Shown in pieces: positions 18,494 to 30,004 of a DNA stretch of 64,000 bases. Below the pieces are notes generated by a model. It was not told where the DNA came from and ran no database searches. It worked only from the letters and a program-made list of their open reading frames with translations. The first letter of the stretch is position 1. Each line of letters begins with the position of its first letter. The DNA is from Agarophyton chilense (lineage: Eukaryota > Rhodophyta > Florideophyceae > Gracilariales > Gracilariaceae), in assembly GCA_030374765.1 (NCBI GenBank), contig JARGXX010000021.1, forward strand, positions 310,001 through 374,000, written 5' to 3'. The position numbers and the translations under genes were made by a program.

Positions 18494-20284
18494 CTAGCCG
18501 TCATCGCTGCGTTGCAGTGCTTTGTTTGTACTACCCCCTGAAAGAGCCTTGTTGTTCGTGTGCGTATCCAATACGCCAAAGCCGTTGGTGCTTCCGCTGC
18601 CAATTCCATCGCCGTGGCATACGCCATTGCCACTGGCACTTTGCTTGCTGACGTGCAACTTTTGTCGGTCAAACATAATGTTGCCGTCCCGTCGCCTCTT
18701 GCCCGGCGGCAGAGGTTTTTGACACGAAACGCAATCCGATCGTCTGATGTGATTCTCCGTGCCGCAGTGCACGCACTCTCGAAACACCCTGGCACGACCT
18801 TTCTTGGGGTTGCGCAGATGCACGGGGATTGTGGGGCCATTGGTGGTTTTTCGTCGACTGCGAGCGCGCGAGCCGCTGTTCTTGGATCGCTTTGCGCCCC
18901 AGTCGCCTGCAGACGGCGATGCTGCCACCGACAAAGAGTGTTTGAGTTGAGGTCGCGAAGGCGGCGCGATCAAATGTGACGCTTGTCTCTGTTGGTGCTG
19001 TTGGTGCTGTTGGAGTTGATGTGAGCGCACATGGGTGATGTTGTCGATGGGTTTGTTGTGTGGCACTATGAGCGGCGACGCGACAGCGGGCGCTGACGAC
19101 GGAAGCAGAGAGGGGGTAAGCGGAGTGGATGCGTCATCTGTGAGGTGGTGCGACAAGCGATTGACCGAATGAGACTTGAACGGGTGATCGGAATCACGCG
19201 TGAGGCGGTTCTGTACGGATGGTGCAACTGGGCCTAAGGGTGACTTGACGTTCGGAATGGTGGACGTGCTGACTGGAGAGGTTAAAGGTGCCGATACAGC
19301 AGGTTTGGCTTTGTGAGCCGGCACGTGCGCTGAATGGGCGTGGGCGGCAACGTGAGGTACGCTGGTGCTCCTGGGCTTTTTGAGCGTTTGGTGAGTGTGA
19401 GTGTGGGCGTGGGGGTGCTTGACAGCTTGTGGCGATGAGGATGCAACGGTGTGTTGCGGTTGATGAGGCGACGGGAGAGTCGGGAGTGAATGAGGGTTGA
19501 CAATGGCGCGCACAATAGAGGAGTGATTAAAAGAAGGAGCCAAAGCATCCATGGTGGGATGAAGCGCATTGCCAAAGGAATGAGCAGCGGCAGCATTTGG
19601 CGCATGAAATGCGGCAGTAAGAGGGGTGACGGAATGACGCGCGTCCGGTACGAGTGTGGCGAGCGCATTGGAGGTGGGTTTCCAACGATAAGTGGAGGCG
19701 AGCGCATCCCTGGAGTGCGAATTGACAAAGTGCGCGGATGCAGCAGGTGAGGAGGCGTCTTGCAGCATGGCCGCAAACGAAGACACGTTGGGCTCTAACA
19801 ACGGGCTGGATTGGGCGTTTGCAAACGGGCGCGACGTGGACGACGACGGCGGTGGCGGCCGCGGCCGCGGCCGCGGTGGTGGTGGTGGAGGTGGAGGCGG
19901 AGGCGGAGGCGGAGGCGACTGGGCGGAAGAGTGGGCTATGTGCGCCATGTGCGCCATGTGCGCCATGTGCGCAGGGGGGCGCAAATGAAAGGGCGGCGGC
20001 GGAGAATCTCGAGGGCCGGCGTGCACGAATTGCGCGTTGGTGGTGGTGGCGATGGGGGTGGAATGGGCATCGGGCGGGAGCGACGCGAAGGAGGGCGCGG
20101 GATGCGCGGCGGGCTGCGCGAAGTGGTGGTAGTGTTGGGGGGGGTGTAGCGAGCGGGGTGGCGGCGGCGGCGGCGGCGGCGGTGGCGGTGGCGGTGGCGG
20201 CGGCGGTGGCGGCGGCGGTGGCGGCGAGGCGGCGGCGCGCGGCGGTGCGCGGTGGTCGGGCGGCACTTGGTGCGGCGCCGACAT
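18494..20284 (-). CDS. Proline-rich disordered protein with C-terminal zinc ribbon
   Basis: I start at the Met at 20282-20284 (596 residues, MSAPHQVPPDHRAPPRAAAS); upstream frame is simple-repeat promoter DNA. Most of the protein is low complexity: two poly-Pro tracts from GGC/GGT repeats, four HMA units (AHMAHMAHMAHIAH), His/Gln and Ser-rich parts. The only ordered element is near residue 500: CVHCGTENHIRRSDCVSCQKPLP, a C-x2-C-x10-C-x2-C ribbon, flanked upstream by a basic KRSKNSGSRARSRRKTT segment and downstream by KRRRDG. This layout (basic patches around a small ribbon) suggests a nuclear DNA- or RNA-binding regulator, but I do not recognise the family. Codon use is inflated by repeats. 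Confidence 0.62.
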   Translation of the reverse strand: MSAPHQVPPDHRAPPRAAASPPPPPPPPPPPPPPPPPPPPPPPRSLHPPQHYHHFAQPAAHPAPSFASLPPDAHSTPIATTTNAQFVHAGPRDSPPPPFHLRPPAHMAHMAHMAHIAHSSAQSPPPPPPPPPPPPPPRPRPRPPPPSSSTSRPFANAQSSPLLEPNVSSFAAMLQDASSPAASAHFVNSHSRDALASTYRWKPTSNALATLVPDARHSVTPLTAAFHAPNAAAAHSFGNALHPTMDALAPSFNHSSIVRAIVNPHSLPTLPSPHQPQHTVASSSPQAVKHPHAHTHTHQTLKKPRSTSVPHVAAHAHSAHVPAHKAKPAVSAPLTSPVSTSTIPNVKSPLGPVAPSVQNRLTRDSDHPFKSHSVNRLSHHLTDDASTPLTPSLLPSSAPAVASPLIVPHNKPIDNITHVRSHQLQQHQQHQQRQASHLIAPPSRPQLKHSLSVAASPSAGDWGAKRSKNSGSRARSRRKTTNGPTIPVHLRNPKKGRARVFRECVHCGTENHIRRSDCVSCQKPLPPGKRRRDGNIMFDRQKLHVSKQSASGNGVCHGDGIGSGSTNGFGVLDTHTNNKALSGGSTNKALQRSDDG

Positions 20285-20480
20285 GACAAGCGCGCGGTGG
20301 GGGCGGGGGAGCGGAGAGAAGAGAAGAGGATAGGAGGGGAAGGGGGGGGGTGGGGAAAGCAGAGGAGTGACTACGGAGGAAGGAAGAAGAAAAAAAAAAA
20401 AGGTTAAACGAAAACGAAGGAAGGTGGGCGCTACCGACGGCGCGGTGGCACACGCGCAATAGCGCAGAGCGAGCACACGC

Positions 20481-20525
20481 ACGGCACGGCACGGCACGGC
20501 ACGGCACGGCACGGCGCGGCGCGGA
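20481..20525 (+). repeat. ACGGC pentanucleotide tandem repeat
   Basis: Seven ACGGC units followed by GCGGC units, about 200 bp upstream of the zinc-ribbon start codon, in its promoter. Confidence 0.9.
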
Positions 20526-20639
20526 CACGGAGCAGGTGCAAAAAGCGGATGCCACCCAAACGCCCAAGAAAGCAATGGTCGTGCAACACCCGCCGAGCGT
20601 GTGTGTGCCGCCGCAACAGCTGCTGCGCTCATACGTGTC

Positions 20640-21599
20640 TACTACACGTGTCCACCAAGTGGGTGAGTGTTGCGCAGTTGGCAGCGGCGAGAACGTGCAC
20701 ACACTGCCCATTCACGCGCCTGGCGACACTGTCGTGCCGCTGTGTGCGGCGCTTGCTGACCAGCAATTGTGCCTTGCGTCGATCTCGGTTGCAATCCCCG
20801 TTTCCTCAGCACTTGTTCTGTTTTTTCAACCTTTGCTTGTTCTGCGGTTTTACCACACAATGAGGCGTATGATTTTGCTTATCGGTGCTTTACACTTGTC
20901 TCGACGATTCATCTTGTGTATGCAAAGCCACCGAAAATAACTACAGTTTCATAAATAAAAAAAAAGACTTGAAATCATTTCAATGTATTTACTCTGGAAA
21001 CTGGCTCGTCGTTTACTTTCTCGTCATCGTCGCATATCTTATGTGCTGTTCTTGCACTGTAATGCTGTTTGACTATCTGAGTTTACGGCTGCAGTTTTCA
21101 GCAAATACAATTGCACCTTTTTGCATTGAAATTACAGCATTACATATGTGCACAAATACTGCTCACAACGTTACTGCAACTGCTTTGAGCAACAATACCG
21201 AGTTCCCGCCAAATTATTCAATAAGTAACCCTCGTAGGGGCTAAATTCCACAAAACACCAAATTTGACAAGCAATCCTGAACCAGCCGATCCCAACTTGA
21301 GGTCTCCTTCCATCACCATATTCCCTTGGTATCGCCCTTTCCATCACCCCTCCACGTTACCGCAAACATTACACAGTAGAGTGCAAACCATATTTCGACA
21401 TGCCGGAATCCATGCGTCGGCAATCTGCCCGACGCAAACGACGTGAAAAACGTCATGACCAAGCGTTCACAGCTCACCAAAACGCACTTACACTCCTTCG
21501 GCAGAACAAACCGGTCTCTCTCATTGTAGAACAGTAGTCTTTCAAAGACAAACAATAGTTTTTCGCCTACGCAGAGCTTTAATCATTAGAAATACAGAA
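20640..21599. other. Transition from gene island to transposon island, no gene seen
   Basis: GC content drops sharply after about 20,850. Short frames show no family signal. A 30-bp sequence at 21004-21033 recurs at 41398-41427. Confidence 0.4.
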
Positions 21600-22480
21600 A
21601 TTTTATCCAAACTGCTTCACCCCGTCAAACACCATGCTGCAAGGCCAACAACCTTGTCTCATGCCGAAGAGAATATGATAATTGAGCGTGTCAAACATAC
21701 TGCAGAGCGCGGTTTCGCCCTCGACGCCAGACATATGAAGCAATACATACCACAAATAGCAATTTATGGACGCAAAACCTACAAAAAACGGCGTTCCATC
21801 CGATGCTGCATTAAGATCCCTTCGGTTGAGAAATCGAACAATTACATACCAGAATGCAAAGAACCACACCCACACGTACTGCGAGGGAAAGAAAGTAGAT
21901 AATGATCAAACATTGGTAGATCATTTGAAAGACCTAAGAAGAAACATCCTAGCATTTTTGAAGACCCCACTCGCGTATGGAACCTGGAAGAAACCACCGT
22001 TAACGCCAAGTATGGAATACGAGTCAAGTTCTTCACAACTGTTAACTCCAATCTAGGATGAAGACGCCACAACATCAAAGACAATGGTGCACACCTCACA
22101 GCCGTCGTTTTTGCCTCAGCATCGGGGTTCGTTGCACCATCTTTCTTTGTAACTGCTGGGAGAAAAGTCCTGCCGCGCTGGAAACTTCCAATCACCGCTG
22201 ATAAAAAGCCTACTGCCAAAATTTCTTCATTGCATGACATCGTCCGAATGGATTCCCGGCATCACTAGAGTAGTTTCTTCTAATAATAGATCGATGAATA
22301 GGGAAATAATACCCAATCTCATGGCCCACTTCAACCAATTCCCCAAACATTTTATGGACAATTTCCACCCCATACTGCTTTTCATAGATCATCATAGCTC
22401 CTGAAAAGGCCACAAGTAGATTCGGTACTGCCAAGAGGCCTATTTTATAGTTTTCAAGTTCTAGCCAATACCTTTCATTT
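21600..22480 (+). pseudogene. Decayed pogo/Tc5-type transposase (DDE_1 superfamily)
   Basis: Read across frames, the plus strand gives a helix-turn-helix-like N-terminal piece (RPTTLSHAEENMIIERVKHT, about 21,640-21,700). Near 21,957-22,050 comes IFEDPTRVWNLEETTVNA, matching the first catalytic region (usually NLDET) with Asp replaced by Glu. Then HLTAVVFASASGFVAPSFFV follows (about 22,095-22,155), the typical strand after it. Near 22,358-22,395 is FHPILLFIDHHSS, the second catalytic Asp region. Several stops and frameshifts make it nonfunctional. The third acidic residue is not found; the sequence is cut near 22,500, where a possible LTR starts. Family assignment rests on motif order. Confidence 0.6.
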
Positions 22481-22506
22481 CCTGAAACCTTTTGACTCTC
22501 ACATCA

Positions 22507-23174
22507 TGTTGGAAAATGCCACCAAGGGGGAAAATTTACGAAGACGTCCGGATCTTCCTCTCACGAGGTAACCGCCGCGGTAGAGCCCTCCCAGGGATCG
22601 GCGCGCAATGCCGGGTGTAAGCCGGATCCGAACCGTCGCGACGGGCGCAGGGAGGCTGAAAGAAGCCGAGAATATCCGCCGAAGCGGTGCTTGCGTATCC
22701 TCTGAGGAGGCAAAACCCACAGGAGTGGCGAGCACGACAGGTGTCAGTGCGAGCCGCAAGAGCGGGAATTGCCCAATGAAGGGGAGGAAAAGGGGAGAAA
22801 AATGGGAACCGAGGCAAGAGGGCGAGTTTTACCACAAGTCGCAAGAGGGGACTCGGGAATAGCCGGCACTGCCGGGTGTAGCAAACCGTATACACGGGCG
22901 GAACCACGGAAGTGGGAATAGATACCCAACACACGAAGGCTGCTTGAACGTCCAGGGGGGTTGGGAAGCCGTGCACCACGGGAAATCCCTCCATAAGGAG
23001 TTGTTTATCCGCACAGGCGGTTCGACCCAGAGCCAAGATCTGGAAGACCAAGATCACCCTTGTTGGGGAGACTTTACTGGACCGGCGGCCGCGAGGCCGG
23101 CGGCCTAAGTACTGTAGTCACCGTAGAATAGAATAAATAAAGTCTATCCTAAATAGCTAAATGTCCGTCTAACA
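22507..23174. mobile_element. Possible solo LTR (TGTTGGA...TCTAACA), GC-rich
   Basis: A 668-bp GC-rich block set in AT-rich DNA begins TGTTGGA and ends TCTAACA, near-perfect inverted ends of the LTR type, with an AATAAATAAAG poly(A)-like signal close to the right end. No matching 5-bp target duplication is visible (CATCA versus AAGGG). A second TGTTGG at 23061 could instead start a 114-bp LTR. Frames inside are not protein-like. Confidence 0.35.
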
Positions 23175-24334
23175 AAGGGGCCAATCTGGCGGCCACGTGT
23201 CGCGCGGGCGCTGCGGCCACGTGTTTGGCACCCGGTCCCGCCGGTGCATCACCGGCGTTCCGGCCATCGCCGTTAAAACGGATTACTCCTACTCATAACG
23301 AGGTTGCCCGCCGGAGGCTCCGGAAAAAACTTAAGTCCCCAAAAACCTCCCTGGAGGACGTTGCTCTTCACATCAACAAATATTTCAAGAAACGAACGAT
23401 AGAAGTTAGAACCATGCTACTACTAACCGGATTATACAGCTCTGCAAACATTGACTTCAAATTAAAACTGGATGTCGCAGGATTTTTGGCTCTTTCCTCA
23501 CAAATTGTGGAGTAGAGTTTTGTCGATACAGTTTTGTGGCCGGTGAATTTTCAATTCTCCGAAACTTTGCAAACGAGACTCAGAGACTCCCGTAGAATCT
23601 CAGAGTGTGACCAAACCCCGAGTACAAACTTGTCGACGATGAATCTTCGAAAGATGGATAGAATCCTGTACAGGAGATTTAATGAGATTTTTGAGAACGA
23701 AAAGTGCCCCACTGTGAGCTTTGCTCTTGTCGAACAAGCTCTGCAAAACAGTCGCTCAACGCATCGAATTTTGAAGGATACCACTCCGCTAAAAAACCGA
23801 TCCGTGTAATGAGGAAAAACGCTGTTAGTTCATCCAGGGCACCTGCCCAAATTTCGACGATGCGCAAAGTGATGACGAATATTAACAAAGTGAACCCTGC
23901 TGAGAAGCGAAAAGCACGTATGGCACAAACAAATACGAGAGGTGGAACCAAAGACATTTGTTTAACGCTGAACGTTCGTGAACGCAGTAACGGAGATGAA
24001 ATTGATGATGTCCCCTTGTTGGAGCTTTGGAATAGGAGGAACCAGATGTTCCACGGCGGTAGAAAGGAAAACATATTGGCAGCAGATGCCGCATCGACGC
24101 TACTGGGCTTGGCTAATCGACGAGAATGATAGAGGTAGTTCAGCGTGGGCGAAGGACGGTTTGTCAAATTAGGCCTTGTATGCTTTTCAGAGCTGTTTGG
24201 ATGCATAGATTTCAAAAACTCTGCAATTCTGAGTGCGTACAGTTCGGTTTGAACAGCAGCAAATCATTTTCGAATAAAGCCCCCGGGAGGGTTACCTCCG
24301 TATGTAACAGATGCACTGAACAAGAGCTGCTCGC
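23175..24334. other. Decayed transposon-type DNA, unresolved
   Basis: Begins with two GGCCACGTGT boxes 24 bp apart (23191, 23215). Short lysine/arginine-rich frames (23225-23515, 23704-24129) look like eroded coding DNA, possibly upstream parts of the Harbinger element to the right, but show no firm domain. Confidence 0.35.
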
Positions 24335-25520
24335 ATGGCAACAACACCGAGAATCCCACCTCTTCGGTCTGTCACAACGCACCAATATATGGAGGATAAG
24401 CAATCAGCAGTCCCAAAGACCATGCCGTCTAACAACCTACCAGAAACCCAAAATGTTCCCCTAAACCAGCAACTTCAAGTGCACGATCCACCTTCTCTTC
24501 CCTCCATCACTGCCGAAGCTGTTTACCTCGTTCTATCAATCCCTCCCAAACCCCTACAAACAACTTTCCGCACCCCTTACTCCGTACCAAACACATCCGG
24601 TTCATCTTTCGCCCCATTTCAATGCAATACCACCTTGCTACTCCATCTTTCTACAATAACCCCTGCAACTGCCATAATTACCACATTATTCACTGCATTC
24701 TTTCTGCCACCACTACTGCCACCAGCACAGCCTAAGTAGCGACAACTGACGCCCCAGCAGAAGCTAAAAAGAAGCGAGATCGTGGACGAAAGTCTGTGTT
24801 CACTTCTGAGCAGGATATTATGATATTAAAAAAAGAAGCAGCTAAGAAAGCACACATAGCTGCATAGGGTAAAAAAAGAAACGCCTTAGAAACCGTTAAA
24901 GACGCTTTGGTGATAACAGAAAAGTTTCGTGAAGAAATATAGAGGTAGTATTCAAGATCGATATAATCGTTTACAGAAATACTTTAACCTGAACGACATA
25001 AAGCTATTTAAGACGATTGGTGTGGAAGACGAGGTAACAGAAGCGAATGAGCTTCTTTCAGCTATGCAAGAGGCTAGCGACGACTTGGATAAACAAAAAA
25101 AGAGGAGAAGGACAAGGTGAAGGCCATTAAAGAGCGAAAGCTGGCCGCAGGCTTTCGAATCGAGGCTATGGCTTCTGGGCGAAAGGTTCGTACGCTGGAT
25201 ACAGCGAATGATGGTGATATGCAGATCTTGGAATAAAACACAGACGAACATAGGTCTCCAGAAAGCCAAGACCAGGCAACGACATGGGCGGTAGTACTCG
25301 AAGATGATGACAATTACAATGGTGATTTCACTTGTGGTGAAAAGTCTGCGCGCAACAAGAATAAAAGACGCAAAATAGACCATAAAGCCAACATGGACAT
25401 GGATCTAGCATCTTTTGGTGAGCCAATTCATGCAACAGACCGAGCTCAAATGAACTTTAAGGAGAAAAGCTGGCTTTGGAACGCGACCGGCTCACTCTCC
25501 AACAAGATGAAAGAGAGATA
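24335..25520 (+). pseudogene. Decayed Harbinger-type ORF1 (Myb/SANT-like DNA-binding protein)
   Basis: A Pro/Ser/Thr-rich frame (24335-24739) is followed, with a frame change, by KKRDRGRKSVFTSEQDIMIL (from about 24,768). Next come DRYNRLQKYFNLNDIKLFKT and GVEDEVTEANELLSAMQEAS (frame 24929-25120), then a charged coiled-coil-like tail. This is the layout of the SANT-like accessory proteins found beside PIF/Harbinger transposases, which help transposase reach the element ends. It is broken by stops (for example near 24,867 and 24,940) and lies tail to tail with the transposase remnant at 25640. Confidence 0.55.
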
Positions 25521-25639
25521 GAGCGCGCCGAGGGACACTAAGACGTGTGAAAGGAGAGTTTGATGCCCAAGGAGGACCAAGAGTCGTAAAATAAGTTAGA
25601 ACTAGACAATTCTAAGTTGATGATGGAAGTGTTTAGCGA

Positions 25640-26470
25640 CGATTTGTATAAGTAACCGTGTGTATATAGACACAATTACGGAGCCAAGTCAAATTAGCCT
25701 GCTCGTCTCTTTGGGCAAGATACTGTTCAAGAGAAGGCAGGGCACAGTTGAAGTATTGTGCAACCGTGTTTGGATATATGCAGTTTCGAATATTGGCTAG
25801 ACGCAATGCCGTGCGATACAATAGCCCTACAGGAGTCTCTTTAATACGCATCTTTCGTTTGAAATCAACGGCAGTCCAGTGCAGTTGACCTCCATAAAAA
25901 TCTATTCAACGCATACCCGCTCTTTGTTCATAGCCGTGTTGAAGTCTTTTGCTTTATCCGATAACACAGATCCTTAAAAAGGCACCTCTAATAATACCCT
26001 ATAGTTATATCCACTGTCGCCATAGATACAAAACTGCGTCCCGTTGACACCAAGGGCTTCTTCTATATGCCGATCCATTTCTTTTTGTATTTAGGGCGTC
26101 CAGTCATATCGTTGTCCTTCGACCGGACCATGAGCATGCAGTACGAAAACATATGGTGACATCATTACCTGACACTTTCGTGCATACTTCTCCTTATGCC
26201 CATTATAAACAGTGTTTTGATTAGAACTGCCCTCTGGGCGTGCAACACCGATTACTCTCTCGTCTATGAAACTGATGCAGTGGTCTAAACCAGCGCTTTT
26301 ATCTAGCACTGATTCAGCATATCTAGAGCCGTGTTGCTGTATAAATTGTAGAATAATGTCCGCAATAAGTAAATGCCCGCGAGCTTCGTTTAAATGTTCA
26401 ACTGTCTTCCAGAATACCTCTGACAGTTGGGAAGAGTGTTTCCCAAAAAGAATCTCAGTGTCTTTTTACC
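25640..26470 (-). pseudogene. Decayed PIF/Harbinger transposase (DDE_4)
   Basis: The minus strand keeps the family order. From right to left it reads LFGKHSSQLSEVFWKTVEHL; CISFIDERVIGVARPEGSSN with the first catalytic Asp; VYNGHKEKYARKCQVMMSPY; HGPVEGQRYDWTP; then past a stop FCIYGDSGYNYR with the second Asp; AMNKERVCVE near the position of the catalytic Glu; and the family tail NIRNCIYPNTVAQYFNCALP. At least three in-frame stops and one frameshift upstream (around 26,500) make it dead. With the ORF1 remnant it shows an old, complete two-gene Harbinger element of about 2 kb or more. Confidence 0.75.
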
Positions 26471-26529
26471 TACAGGGAGAGGTGAACCGTAGAAGAACTA
26501 CAAATGTGACAGTAGTTGCTTAGTTCGGT

Positions 26530-27061
26530 ACTTGTTTTGCTTAGTATTTCTGTACTCAGATGGCCACGCTCCAGCGTCTACAACTTTAGAAATGTCACTC
26601 TTGCGGCATGTTCCTTCTGTCTGTACAAGGGCACGGTAATAGTGAATGGAAATGAAGGATAGGTGATGGATACCGCTGCTGTGATGAGTGATTATAGATA
26701 CCTGAGGCAGGACTGGGTGGAAGGCGGAATGTGTGCATGGAACTTTAGCAGGAGGTATGAAGTTGTAATACTCATTGCTCATTTCTATTTGCCGTTTTCA
26801 AACTTGGCCGTGAGGTCTTTCCAGTACTTTTCATTAGCTTGTGCGCAATGGTTGCGGCCATTGGCCAATGCTCACATTTCAGTCAAGAGTTTTGCGCACA
26901 ACACCATCCGTAAGATCTCTAGTGAACATGATGTTGTTTGACAGTCTCAGAGTGCTGCGTCTCATTTTTCATGTTGTTGAAAAAAGTAATAACTTACATA
27001 AATATATTTTCTTTTCTTAGTTGGGGCTTGGTCTTCACCAATGAGTTCTACAGATCTATTA
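26530..27061. other. Boundary between the Harbinger and Copia-A remnants
   Basis: Part of the minus-strand frame here (ending near 26,530) may be the N-terminal end of the Harbinger transposase after a frameshift. Copia-A's 3' LTR should lie around here but I could not recognise it. Confidence 0.3.
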
Positions 27062-29999
27062 TCAATGTGATGTGGAGTGGGGTCGGCCGACAGCGTGTGA
27101 GAGTCCTGCGATAGTTTTCATAACCACATGGTGTGTCGAGTTGCTTCTGTTGCCGCTATGTACTCGGCTTCGGTTGTAGAGAGCGCTTTTATGTTCTCCA
27201 CACGAGAGTTCCATGAGATGGGTGTGGGGTTGATGCAATGGACTGTTCCGGAGATCAATTTTCGATTTCGCGAATTTGGCGTCACTATATACATTTAGGC
27301 GATGTGTCGGGGTAGCTGTTGTGGTAACGAAGAAGAGTCCGTGAGTTCTTGTGCCTCTTAGGTATCGAAGAAGGCATTTGAGGCTTTTTGATGATGTTCC
27401 TGTAGGTTTTACATATGTTGTGATAGGCGATTTGTGACATAAGCGATGTCTGGGCGAGTACTGTCGATGATGTACCTTATTTCTCCGAGGATATGTCAGT
27501 ATGTTGTGGCTTCTGTGGTGGTCAGTGGCTTGCATGGTTGTTCTTGATCTAGGACTGTGAGGTTCTTGTACGGTGTGAGGGTTGGGTTGCAGCTGTTCAT
27601 CCCTGTTTGTTGGAGTAGGAGTTGAGTGCATCAGGTTGCGAGAGGTGTGTTCCATGTGAGGTGCGTATGATGGTCTACTTTAGGAATAGCGTGGGTGTGC
27701 CTAACCTCTTGAGTTTTTGTACTTGGTCAACTTTTTGCGATAGAGTTCGTCAAGCCGGGATTGGTGTGATGCTAAGACGATAATTCATCTATTGCTGTGC
27801 TTACGACTGTGAAACCGTGGTTAGTTTTCGGTTTGTAGAGGAAAGGATCATGTTCCGAGCTGGTGAATCCAAAGGAGGTGAGGAATTTTTGTAGCCCGTG
27901 GTTGTAGCAGTATGCCACTGGGGGAGAACCGTAGATGTTTCTGACAAGTCGTCCATACGTGCTGTTATGTCGGTAAGATCTGTTGAAGTTTGGTATTTGC
28001 TTCACGTATAGTGGTTTGTCGTGTTTGTATTGTTGATGAAGATTGGCTGATTTAATATCAAAATGTTCTAAGGGCAGGTTCATTAGGGCGTGGATTGCAA
28101 ACAGCATTCGTGAAGTTGTCTGATCGGCAGTGTATGTGGTTGTGTGCTTTTGGTCATAGTGTAATCCCGGTTTCATTAAATTGCCTCTAAGGTTGCACCT
28201 GGCCCTACGTTGGATAAGGTTGCCTTCGGCAAAGCACTTGTACCGGTACAGTATCATGAGTGGAGTAACGAGTTCTGGGGGTGGTTTAAAATGTTTGAGT
28301 AACCAGAAGATGCTTTCTTGTGAATCTATGTTAAGCAGTTCGGCGTCGTGCGCTTTTTGTTCATGGTGAGCGTCTGAGTTTTTTCAGGCCTATGCCAGGT
28401 TGAGGGGAGGTGGTTTGGTTATGCTTATTTCATTTGGTGGATGGTGCTTGAAGATTGCTCGCGCTTTGAAGGCTGTGAGTGTGGTGTCTGTGGGGTCTCT
28501 TGATTTATGATACGGGTGGAAGTTCTGTACGCGTATCTGTTGGTGTGTTTGTATGCGGAGATTCAGTAGTACAATTTGTGTTAAGGTGTTGGCATACATG
28601 TATCGAGCGTGGTCGCCATATGTTTTTAATTTCGCTTTTGGTATATACACTGAGATCGTTCCCAGCTCTGTGAATGTAAATAGGCGTGTGAGTTGTGGTT
28701 TGGTATTATATCAGAGCTGTTATGGAGAGGTGTCAGTTGTAGCAGTTGTAGAATGGTTTATGAGATTGTATTGGAATACCGTGTCTCGAGCCGCGTCTTC
28801 CCAGTAGAAATCATCGAGTTTGGCTGTCGTTAGAAGTGCTCTGACGGATTCCGTGATTGGGCGGTTAAGTCTTTCTGTTATGCCATTCTCCTGTGGTTGA
28901 TGGAGGTTTCTGAGGTTTTGCTGTATGGAATGTTTGTTGTAGATGGTCTGCATTTTTTTGGATATATACTCTTTGGCATTGTCGCTACGGAAGTGTTGTG
29001 GTGGGTGGCCAATGTTTTCTTTGATGTGGTGTAGTGTTGTGTCGATATGTTCTGGTATTTTTTTGCGGTCTCTAATGCAGTGTGCCATGAAAAATTTGCT
29101 TGTTGCTCAAACTACAAGTAGCATGTAGTTGTTTCCATGTATTGATGTCGGTATGATGGGGTTTCAAGTATCGGAGCTGACCTATGTGCCATTGGAATAT
29201 TCATGGGCTTTGCACTTGGGTGGCGCCGGGTGACGTTTTGCATGATCACAAGCACTGCATGTTAGTCGAACATCTGCCGGATGTGTGGATGAAATGAGTG
29301 GGTGGAGTCTTCTATTTGCCGTTAGTGTCAGTTTTTGTGGGTGTGCATGGTTGGTTCTAATATGCCAGCTTTGTGTGCGTATTTGGAGGTTGGAGCGACT
29401 TATGGTTTGACTGGGGTTGGTTGAATGTCGCGAAGTGAAGCTGTGTTTGGTGGGGGTCTTGACGTTTGTGACGATGGTGGTGGTAGTACTGCTGGTTTGG
29501 TACTGTGAGGTTGCGACGGGTTTTGTATCCGGTTTTGCTTGCGTGCCTTGTTTGTGTTTGTCCCTGTTTTTTTCGTCCGGTGTTGCTTCTGTTTTTGTGT
29601 GTTGATAGGCAAGGCTCGTGCGGTGTGCGCTTCTGTGGATCGGATGATCTTAGTATGGAGGCGGTATTGGTCGTTGCGCCAAGGTGCCGTCGCTATGGCT
29701 GCGGGGGGGGTTGGCTCTTGCGTCTATGATGTAACCGTGTATTGCAGTGAAGGCTACAACTCCCTATCGGGTCGCTAAGTCATTTAAGGGTAGAACGTTG
29801 TGTCGAACGGACGGATTGGCACCTGTGTGAGTGTCTGGATTTTTTTATTCCGTTTGGTTTTCAGCGTAGGATTCCATTTTGGGTGCACTTGGTTTCTTGA
29901 TTGGTGGCCGATTGTGTTAGAGTTCGCATGCGGAGAAGTTGCACGGAGGGCGTAGGGTGCATGATGTGGGTAGGATATGCGCCACTGTCTAGGACGAAC
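27062..29999 (-). pseudogene. Copia-A retrotransposon remnant, protease to RNase H part
   Basis: The minus strand shows, from 29999 leftwards: a protease active site (FVLDSGAYPTHI); an integrase zinc-binding remnant; an integrase core with HFRSDNAKEYI and GITERLNRP (28720-29088); an integrase tail; reverse transcriptase (27772-28257, with LEHFDIKSANL and LVRNIYG); and the RT end/RNase H region with KCLLRYLRGTRTHGLFF and VYSDAKFA (27062-27655). Protease-integrase-RT is the Copia order. Frames are broken by many stops. The part upstream of the protease continues at 40214-41140, beyond the inserted Gypsy-1. Confidence 0.8.
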
Positions 30000-30004
30000 G
30001 TACC
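30000..30004 (+). repeat. Target site duplication GTACC, left copy
   Basis: GTACC directly abuts the left end of Gypsy-1. The identical five bases follow its right end at 40209. Confidence 0.9.

Noticed and set aside
23225-23515. 96-codon frame with many Lys/Arg as a host gene
   Set aside because: Lies in eroded transposon DNA and is followed by broken frames; no support as a functional gene.
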